Shown here: positions 7,011 to 11,761 of the stretch, piece by piece
How positions within the stretch are numbered: position 1 is the stretch's first letter
Layout: every line of letters begins with the position of its first letter
Assembly (NCBI GenBank): GCA_030950875.1
Contig: JAUZQS010000038.1
Location: forward strand, 1 to 11,761
Length of the DNA: 11,761 nucleotides
Source of the DNA: Mariprofundaceae bacterium
GTDB lineage: Bacteria; Pseudomonadota; Zetaproteobacteria; Mariprofundales; Mariprofundaceae
Direction: 5' to 3'
Notes under the pieces: generated by a model
The model's database searches: none
Seen by the model: the letters and a program-made list of their open reading frames with translations, nothing else
What the model was told of the DNA's origin: nothing
Translations under genes and position numbers: made by a program

Positions 7011-8147
7011 TTAGCGATGGTCTACGCTGTATTTGACGTTGCCGAACATGACATGGAAGAACGGCTGACCGAACATTTTGCCTTCGGCCATCTGCTCCTG
7101 AACATGTTTCTTGGTCTTCATCATCAGCGCTTTGGCCGCCATCAGTTTCGGCATCATCATTTTCTGCTTCTCTGGAGACATCTTCTCAACCATCGCCTTG
7201 ATCTTCATCATATGCTTTTTGATTTCAGGAAACGGAATATAACCAGAACGCAGCGGTGCCATCACAGGTCCATTGGGAGTGGCTTTATACGGCGGCACCA
7301 TAAGATGCAATACCACGCCCTCGCCACGGATGTCACCATCTTTGCCGAGTTTCCAATGTTTGCCGCGTATGCCTTCTGTCACCATCATGTGAACAATCTG
7401 ATTGGGATTGGTTAGTCGTCCATCCACATAGATATCGCCCACCCCCCAGAAGGTGGCATAGGTATACATAGTCGGCATCAGCGATGTGCCAATACCAGTA
7501 CCGCCATGCATCAGATGGTCAGTCACTACGCCGCCGAAGCTCGGATAACCAAAGCCGTGAGGCATGGGCTTCTTCACTACAACTTTATAAGTGTGCATGT
7601 TGTCTGGCGAGTTGAATGTGGCCACGAAATTAATTTTATCCTTGGTGGTTGCACCATCAATTGCCGTAAGATCGGTAATACTCATATGCAAATCGCCTAC
7701 GCCAATCGCGCGCCAATCAGAAAATGGCGTAGCATGATCGACAATGGTGTAATGACCATTTGCAGATTGACGCATTTTCGGCGGAATGCCGATCAGGGGA
7801 AATGGTGCCTGATTCCACATAGCGGGATGATCTGGCGTGCCAAATACAGCGGGGTCAAGTCCACGCGGGCCAGGCAGCGTCCATTGGGTTGCGCCTCTGG
7901 TCTGATTAGCGGTTACGGTAACCGCCCCGCCCCATCGATCTGGCGGATTCGGATTCATGGCATGCGCATGGGTATAAGCATACAAGCCGACGTGCGGTAA
8001 CGGCGTTGAAGCTTTGGCAGTGCTTGCCGGCTTGCTGCTTTCGGCAGGCATGTTTGGTGTTGTTATGCTACATGCGCCAAGTATCAAGAACGTGCCAGAG
8101 GCCAACCCCAACAGCATTCGTGATGTATTCCTCTCAAGATTATTCAT
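7011..8147 (-). CDS. Met/His-rich lipoprotein of unknown function
   Basis: I do not recognise the family. The 378-residue protein has a lipoprotein signal peptide ending in LILGAC, with Cys26 as the lipid-modified residue, and then a Ser/Thr/Pro/Ala linker (about 27-50). The body (51-310) is rich in Gly, Pro, His and Met, with patches such as YTHAHAMNPNPPDRWGG, HLMHGGTG and HMMVTEG. The last 67 residues (312-378) contain 13 methionines, several His and many Lys in a probable helix. Such Met/His clusters are compatible with copper binding, and the next gene is a cupredoxin, but this is inference. AAGGA sits 9 nt before the ATG. Two sampled 60-base lines are about 53-60% GC against about 42-48% elsewhere, which suggests a different origin. 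It would be anchored to the inner or outer membrane facing the periplasm. Confidence 0.85.
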   Translation of the reverse strand: MNNLERNTSRMLLGLASGTFLILGACSITTPNMPAESSKPASTAKASTPLPHVGLYAYTHAHAMNPNPPDRWGGAVTVTANQTRGATQWTLPGPRGLDPAVFGTPDHPAMWNQAPFPLIGIPPKMRQSANGHYTIVDHATPFSDWRAIGVGDLHMSITDLTAIDGATTKDKINFVATFNSPDNMHTYKVVVKKPMPHGFGYPSFGGVVTDHLMHGGTGIGTSLMPTMYTYATFWGVGDIYVDGRLTNPNQIVHMMVTEGIRGKHWKLGKDGDIRGEGVVLHLMVPPYKATPNGPVMAPLRSGYIPFPEIKKHMMKIKAMVEKMSPEKQKMMMPKLMAAKALMMKTKKHVQEQMAEGKMFGQPFFHVMFGNVKYSVDHR

Positions 8148-8166
8148 AGTATTAGTCCTTATGGTT

Positions 8167-8199
8167 ATAATATATTTCTAACTGGAATCCCAGTCTGGG
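8167..8199 (-). promoter_or_regulatory. possible promoter and dyad upstream of the lipoprotein gene
   Basis: On the minus strand a TATTAT box (8172-8167) lies about 20 bp before the lipoprotein start. The perfect 11-bp dyad CCCAGTCTGGG (8189-8199) sits where a -35 element would fall. No good -35 hexamer is visible, so this could be an activator or repressor site, or chance. Confidence 0.25.
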
Positions 8200-8231
8200 T
8201 TAAGTCGGAGGGTAACAACATTTATTACAGG

Positions 8232-8342
8232 TTAATTCAGCGGTTGAACGCGCATGTGTCCATCTACGGAAACCGTAATTTGATAATGCATGCCATTCGG
8301 GCAGGTCGCCTGAATCGTCCGATTGCCCTGAACGTCCGGTAT
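8232..8342 (-). pseudogene. 3' remnant of a broken gene
   Basis: On the minus strand, from 8342 to the TAA at 8232-8234, one frame reads as a plausible protein C-terminus of 36 residues, starting IPDVQGNRTIQATCPNG and ending GHMRVQPLN. The codon just upstream, formed at the edge of the neighbouring palindromic element, is TAG. No continuation of the frame is seen on the far side of that element. The residue pattern looks like real coding sequence rather than chance, but it is short and I cannot name a family. The simplest reading is a gene whose 5' part was lost when the element inserted or in a linked deletion. It sits upstream of the lipoprotein gene on the same strand. Confidence 0.5.
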
Positions 8343-8343
8343 C

Positions 8344-8509
8344 TAGCCCGCATTATTCACAAACACTGCCGCACCCTGACTTGTTCCTTTGCTCGCAACA
8401 AATCCCTCGTCGGTCGTCCGTAAACATGGCTACGGCCTCACTCCTCGGAATCCGATGCAAGCAAAGGTCCTGCGTAATCATCACGGCGGTTCATGAATAA
8501 TGCGGGCTA
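8344..8509. mobile_element. 166-bp MITE-like element with 16-bp perfect terminal inverted repeats
   Basis: TAGCCCGCATTATTCA (8344-8359) is matched exactly by its reverse complement at 8494-8509. Further inverted pairs share the same centre: CCTTTGCT (8386-8393) with AGCAAAGG (8460-8467), and CCGTA (8418-8422) with TACGG (8431-8435). The element holds no open frame of note and about 57% GC in its middle line, so it is non-autonomous. The outermost bases are TA at both ends, which would fit a TA target duplication (IS630/mariner style), but no longer direct repeat is visible. It abuts the broken gene at 8232-8342. A relation to a particular IS family cannot be settled by eye. Confidence 0.65.
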
Positions 8510-8515
8510 AAATAA

Positions 8516-8550
8516 CACCCTCTTTTTTTATTCTCTTTAAAAAGGGGGTG
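8516..8550. terminator. strong 12-bp hairpin, possible minus-strand terminator
   Basis: CACCCTCTTTTT (8516-8527) pairs with AAAAAGGGGGTG (8539-8550) over 12 positions, one of them a G-T wobble, with an 11-nt loop. Read on the minus strand the stem is followed by TTATTTTAG, a weak U-tract; read on the plus strand no T-run follows. No minus-strand gene ends here now, so it may be the terminator of a lost gene or block read-through towards the lipoprotein. Confidence 0.45.
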
Positions 8551-8581
8551 GGTAGAAGCCTTGCCAATTTAAACACCTTTA

Positions 8582-8597
8582 CGTGATGAACATCACG
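8582..8597. promoter_or_regulatory. CRP/FNR-type dyad upstream of the membrane protein gene
   Basis: CGTGATGAACATCACG is a 16-bp dyad with 7-bp perfect arms. It keeps the GTGA-N6-TCAC core of CRP-family sites, and can also be read as GTGAT-N4-ATCAC, close to the FNR pattern. It ends 44 bp before the start at 8642 and just precedes TAATAT (8599-8604), which could be a -10 box. The binding protein is not identifiable from this window. Confidence 0.45.
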
Positions 8598-8641
8598 GTA
8601 ATATCTCATTTTCATTGTAGCATCCATCTCTTAGGAGAGTA

Positions 8642-9340
8642 ATGATGCCAACTTTTTTCTCATCCAACTTATCACCCGATCTAGCAGTTGTATCCGTCGT
8701 GCTATTAATTGCCTCGTTACTACTTGCTAAACCATGGCTTATTGCAGCGTGGGGGCATATCCGTATGCGTCGTCATATGTATTTATTGCATAAACAAGGT
8801 GCGCATATACTGGAAAACATTCACTTTCAAGATAGAAAAGGAAACCCTGTTTATATCGAATATTTAATTCTTGACTCTAAAATTACTTGCCTTAATAGCG
8901 CCGCATATTCAGGCTCTATCTGCGGCTCATTACGTGATGCCATGTGGTGTCAACAAAACAACCAAGAAAACCTTCGTTTTGAAAACCCACTGCGTCAGCA
9001 TGCACATATTTGCAATGCTCTCCAAGGCATTGTTGGAAAACGCATAGATATTCAGGCTGTTACATTATTTGAACATGCCATCATGAACACCCCTGAACAC
9101 AAAAACATCATCACCTTAAAACAGCTAACCTCACGTTTTCCTATCAATAAAACTCAAAAAAACAAAAGGCATATTGAAGCATTAACACAACTTATCCAAA
9201 ATATTTCTCTTCGTGAACAGACACCACCCAGCATTCAACATGGCAATCCATCACGGCTCAAAACAGCTCAAACATTACTGCTTAGTAGTGCGGCAAGCAT
9301 GCTTACTGCGCTTGGCTTAACGCTTTACAACGCGTTTTAA
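8642..9340 (+). CDS. membrane-anchored protein with a degenerate NERD-like domain
   Basis: The 232-residue protein has an N-terminal membrane segment (about 13-36), a positively charged stretch HIRMRRHMYLLHK, a soluble domain (about 50-145), a polar linker, and a second hydrophobic segment at the C-terminus (about 213-231). The soluble part resembles the nuclease-related NERD domain: GAHILENI opening, a strand pair VYIEYLILDSKITCLN, YSG, then WCQQ...FENPLRQHAHICNAL, which matches the NERD NPxxQxxxH region. The catalytic positions appear lost: the Asp of the IDH strand is replaced within IEY, and the ExK of the next strand by NSA (85-87). A binding or scaffold role is more likely than nuclease action. 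GGAG (8634-8637) precedes tandem ATGs at 8642 and 8645; the second is equally plausible. The gene stands alone, behind a CRP/FNR-type dyad. The NERD call is by eye. Confidence 0.75.
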   Translation: MMPTFFSSNLSPDLAVVSVVLLIASLLLAKPWLIAAWGHIRMRRHMYLLHKQGAHILENIHFQDRKGNPVYIEYLILDSKITCLNSAAYSGSICGSLRDAMWCQQNNQENLRFENPLRQHAHICNALQGIVGKRIDIQAVTLFEHAIMNTPEHKNIITLKQLTSRFPINKTQKNKRHIEALTQLIQNISLREQTPPSIQHGNPSRLKTAQTLLLSSAASMLTALGLTLYNAF

Positions 9341-9352
9341 GACACATTAAAA

Positions 9353-9388
9353 AGCCAAGGTCACAATGAATAAACCTTGGCTCTTTTT
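9353..9388. terminator. bidirectional intrinsic terminator between convergent genes
   Basis: AGCCAAGG (9353-9360) pairs with CCTTGGCT (9375-9382). On the plus strand the stem is followed by CTTTTT, ending the membrane protein transcript. On the minus strand it is followed by TTTTTAA, ending the recQ transcript. Confidence 0.85.
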
Positions 9389-9397
9389 GTAGTTCCA

Positions 9398-9412
9398 CTG
9401 AATAGTTACGTT
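9398..9412 (+). repeat. 15-bp repeat copy at the recQ 3' end
   Basis: CTGAATAGTTACGTT lies between the terminator and the recQ stop, overlapping the last base of that stop codon. Its exact reverse complement is at 11621-11635, upstream of recQ. Confidence 0.7.
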
Positions 9413-11574
9413 TAACTTACGCCGATGCCCTCACGCCATGCTAGGATCAAACGAAATTGCTCATTGCTTAAATCAATCGTCAACTCACTTTTTATTTCAG
9501 TCAACGATGCATAAGGGTCTGCATCATCCAACTCTGCCATCACTTGCTCAAAATCAGGCACAATCTTCGATACGTCAACCTGTTGTGCTGCGCGTACCAA
9601 AGCAATAAAATGATTCACCACTGTTTTTTCCGAAACCCCTTGATCTATCGCAATATCTTCAAGACCCACACCCTTCTTGTACAAATTCCATGTATGACTT
9701 TGAGCATCTGTTGGCGCAGGACCCTTGGCAAGAAGCTTAGGAAAGCCATTGGTATCACTCATCTTTCCGCTAGCCCTTGCCGACGCATGGCTTTTCAACA
9801 CAGCTACAACCCTTTCTCCATAGGCGTCCAATTTATGCTGTCCCATCCCGCTAACTTTACGCAGGTCAGAAATTTTTATTTCCCCCGCAAACTGACTAAT
9901 TTCAGTTAACGCCACATCACTCAGAATGACATGGTTGGCAACATCTTCCACTTCTGCCAACTCGACTCGCATCGCCACAAGTTTTTTAAATAAGGCTTCA
10001 TCTCTACCTTGCGAAAAACGACGCAACTTACGTTTAAGACCTGGTTGATAGCGTGCCAGTGTTGCTGCACCACCTTTTAGTAACAGCTCAGCTTTTTTTG
10101 TTACGACCAAAGCCGCACGACGTGAAACATCTTGATGAAAGTAGCCTTGATGCACTAGCTGCCTTAAGATAGAAGTCCATTCATCGCCATTGATATCCGC
10201 ACCATTGCCATGCGATTTTAGTTTTTCATGTTTATTGGTAGTAATCCGTGCATTTTTAGAGCCCCTAAGCACATCAATAATATAGCCCACACCAAAATCA
10301 CCCTTGGCTTCTTTCACACAACGAATTGCCAACTGTGTCAGCTCCGTACCATCATAGGTTTCGGGTGGATCAAGACAAATATCACAGTTACCACAGTCTT
10401 TTTCCATGTGCTCGCCGAAATAACCCAACAACACACGGCGACGACATGTTAATGCTTCAGAAAGCGCTACCATACTGTTCAACTTATGCACTTCCACACG
10501 ACGCTGATCAATATTTTCTACATTTTCAATCAAGCGGCGCACCAAATTCACATCGCCAGAGCCATATAACATCAAAGCCTCTGATTCCTGGCCATCACGA
10601 CCCGCACGACCTGTTTCCTGATAATACGATTCAATGGATTTTGGTAAATCATGGTGAATCACAAAGCGTACATTTGGTTTATCCACGCCCATGCCAAAAG
10701 CAATCGTTGCCACAATAACTTTTACACGGTCACGCAAGAAATCATCTTGCACCTTTTCACGCGAACGCCCCGGCATACCAGCATGATATGCTGCTGCACG
10801 AATGCCATGGCGCTGAAGGTTTACAGCCATGTCTTCCACACGTTTGCGTGACAAGCAGTAAATAATGCCACAACAATCTTTCCAATCTGCTAAAAACTGT
10901 AAAACTTGCGTCAAAGGCTGACGTTTTTCCGATACCAAATAACGAATATTCGGGCGGTCAAAACTAGAAATGTGGCGTTTGGCCTTCTGCAAACTTAAAC
11001 GATCTGCAATATCTTCGCGTGTATGCTCATCCGCTGTTGCAGTTAGTGCCACCATCGGAACATCTGGGAAAATTACGCGCAACTCACCCAGACGTACGTA
11101 TTCTGGACGGAAATCATGTCCCCATTGCGAAACACAATGCGCTTCATCCACTGCAAACATCGCGACTTTCACTTTTTCCAAACGCTTTTGAAAGGTCTTG
11201 GTCAATAGTCGCTCTGGAGCGACATATAATAGGTCTAATTTACCCGCTTCAAAACGATCCAAGACATCCTTACCCTCAGCCGCTTTTAACGATGAGTTAT
11301 AATATGCTGCGCTTACACCACAACGGGTCAATGCGTCCACTTGGTCTTTCATTAATGAAATCAGTGGTGATACAACAATACCTGTACCATCGCGCATCAT
11401 TGCAGGAATCTGATAACACAATGATTTTCCGCCACCTGTTGGCATCAATACAAATGCATCTTTACCATCCAACAGCGAGCAAATAATCTCTTCCTGCATA
11501 GGACGGAATTCATCATAACCAAAGGTATTTTTTAATACTTTTCGTGCTTCTTCTTTTACTTTTTTAGTTGCCAT
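9412..11574 (-). CDS. recQ: ATP-dependent DNA helicase RecQ
   Basis: RecQ is a 3'-to-5' DNA helicase of recombination and replication-fork repair, acting on the chromosome. The 720-residue protein has all core parts: Walker A MPTGGGKS (44-51), DEAH (143-146) with the RecQ aromatic loop [13 protein letters not shown] (147-159), motif III LTATA (177-181), motif [12 protein letters not shown] (319-328), the RQC zinc cysteines C377, C394, C397 and C400, a winged-helix region (about 410-500), and an HRDC domain (about 520-597). The E. coli enzyme ends near 610. Here about 120 residues follow, including a helix-turn-helix-like segment (about 625-662) with [20 protein letters not shown], as seen in longer RecQ forms (HTH_40 type). 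The ATG at 11574 has only a weak Shine-Dalgarno (AGTAAG). The gene stands alone and is convergent with the membrane protein gene. Confidence 0.97.
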   Translation of the reverse strand: MATKKVKEEARKVLKNTFGYDEFRPMQEEIICSLLDGKDAFVLMPTGGGKSLCYQIPAMMRDGTGIVVSPLISLMKDQVDALTRCGVSAAYYNSSLKAAEGKDVLDRFEAGKLDLLYVAPERLLTKTFQKRLEKVKVAMFAVDEAHCVSQWGHDFRPEYVRLGELRVIFPDVPMVALTATADEHTREDIADRLSLQKAKRHISSFDRPNIRYLVSEKRQPLTQVLQFLADWKDCCGIIYCLSRKRVEDMAVNLQRHGIRAAAYHAGMPGRSREKVQDDFLRDRVKVIVATIAFGMGVDKPNVRFVIHHDLPKSIESYYQETGRAGRDGQESEALMLYGSGDVNLVRRLIENVENIDQRRVEVHKLNSMVALSEALTCRRRVLLGYFGEHMEKDCGNCDICLDPPETYDGTELTQLAIRCVKEAKGDFGVGYIIDVLRGSKNARITTNKHEKLKSHGNGADINGDEWTSILRQLVHQGYFHQDVSRRAALVVTKKAELLLKGGAATLARYQPGLKRKLRRFSQGRDEALFKKLVAMRVELAEVEDVANHVILSDVALTEISQFAGEIKISDLRKVSGMGQHKLDAYGERVVAVLKSHASARASGKMSDTNGFPKLLAKGPAPTDAQSHTWNLYKKGVGLEDIAIDQGVSEKTVVNHFIALVRAAQQVDVSKIVPDFEQVMAELDDADPYASLTEIKSELTIDLSNEQFRLILAWREGIGVS

Positions 11575-11620
11575 CTTACTATGACAACATATTTCCTGTC
11601 ACATAGCAAGCATTGAAATT

Positions 11621-11635
11621 AACGTAACTATTCAG
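11621..11635 (-). repeat. 15-bp repeat copy upstream of recQ
   Basis: AACGTAACTATTCAG is the exact reverse complement of 9398-9412. It overlaps the start of the palindromic element at 11628-11761, whose far end reads CATGCTGAATAG and is the beginning of a further copy. Confidence 0.7.
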
Positions 11636-11654
11636 CATGTTTGTTGAAACATGC
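11635..11654. repeat. short perfect hairpin
   Basis: GCATGTTT (11635-11642) and AAACATGC (11647-11654) form an 8-bp stem with a GTTG loop. It lies within the larger palindromic element and is not followed by a T-run on either strand. Confidence 0.55.
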
Positions 11655-11661
11655 ATTTAAG

Positions 11662-11737
11662 TGTCATGTCGAACGTAGTTGAGACATCTTTTGACGCAAT
11701 GTCGATGAAAGATCCCTCGACTTCGCTCGGAATGACA
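11662..11737. repeat. REP-like imperfect palindrome (30-bp arms)
   Basis: The arm at 11662-11691 and the reverse complement of 11708-11737 agree at 23 of 30 positions by hand count, around a 16-nt loop. Both arms start TGTCAT and end ATCTTT. The right arm contains CCTCGACTTCGCTCGGAATGA, a motif that to my recollection recurs as an intergenic repeat in many bacterial genomes. That makes an interspersed repeat likelier than a site specific to recQ. Confidence 0.55.
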
Positions 11738-11761
11738 GAACAAAGGCATCATGCTGAATAG

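Larger units (their letters stand above)
11628..11761. repeat. nested palindromic repeat element, running to the window edge
   Basis: CTATTCAGCATG (11628-11639) and CATGCTGAATAG (11750-11761) are 12-bp perfect inverted repeats bounding 134 bp. Inside lie a perfect 8-bp hairpin with a GTTG loop (11635-11654) and a larger imperfect palindrome (11662-11737). The element may continue past the edge. It lies in the presumed recQ promoter region and contains no gene. Confidence 0.6.

Noticed and set aside
7017..8000. Long His-rich open frames on the plus strand opposite the lipoprotein
   Set aside because: They mirror Met/His-rich codons of the real minus-strand gene, which has a lipobox, a ribosome site and a coherent sequence.
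8344..8509. A clear target-site duplication around the MITE-like element
   Set aside because: The flanks (CCGGTATC and AAATAACA) share nothing longer than the TA already at the element ends.
8642..9340. Active NERD nuclease of a defence system
   Set aside because: The expected catalytic Asp and ExK residues are not seen, and no helicase, kinase or methylase partner is adjacent apart from the convergent recQ, which is an ordinary housekeeping gene.
1..11761. CRISPR array, tRNA or rRNA genes
   Set aside because: No regularly spaced direct repeats, cloverleaf-like intergenic sequence or conserved rRNA stretches were seen on either strand.

Overview
The window looks like a piece of a proteobacterial chromosome. 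Sampled 60-base lines of most genes run at about 42-48% GC. TrmFO, the folate-dependent tRNA uracil-54 methyltransferase, sits beside an rsmD-coaD pair and paired periplasmic M16 peptidases. That mix fits a Pseudomonadota lineage outside the usual Gamma/Beta groups, which normally use TrmA. A zetaproteobacterial or similar environmental lineage is possible, but this is inference and has not been tested.

Layout, left to right. (1) 1-702, minus: the N-terminal half of trmFO, cut by the window edge. (2) 835-1740, plus: a D-hexose-6-phosphate mutarotase (YeaD family), followed by a 166-nt near-palindrome (1744-1909). As plus-strand RNA this can fold into one very long hairpin containing many G-U pairs. 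(3) 6428 to 1929, minus: a tight five-gene operon. In transcription order it holds a catalytic M16 peptidase subunit, a non-catalytic M16 partner, a response regulator with a ruined GGDEF domain, rsmD and coaD. Three of the four junctions are 4-nt ATGA overlaps. (4) 6510-8147, minus: a small secreted type-1 copper protein and a Met/His-rich lipoprotein of unknown function. The lipoprotein gene is visibly richer in GC than its surroundings. (5) 8148-8641: no intact gene. It holds the 3' tail of a broken gene, a 166-bp MITE-like element abutting it, a strong AT/GC hairpin and a CRP/FNR-type dyad. (6) 8642-9340, plus: a membrane-anchored protein with what looks like a degenerate NERD domain. (7) 9412-11574, minus: recQ, with an extra C-terminal helix-turn-helix region. 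It is bracketed by a 15-bp inverted repeat and preceded by a nested palindromic repeat element that runs to the window edge.

How the genes work together. The two M16 proteins carry complementary halves of one active site: one has the zinc motif, the other the Arg/Tyr pair. They very likely form one periplasmic heterodimeric peptidase. Their operon also carries a signalling protein, 16S rRNA methylation and coenzyme A synthesis, so envelope proteolysis and housekeeping functions share a transcript. The cupredoxin and Met-rich lipoprotein may be an envelope copper or electron-transfer pair.

The items most worth a second look are the long G-U-rich hairpin at 1744-1909, the MITE and broken gene at 8232-8509, the degenerate NERD membrane protein, the Met-rich lipoprotein with its cupredoxin, and the repeats around recQ. 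I found no CRISPR array, tRNA, rRNA, intact transposase or complete defence system.
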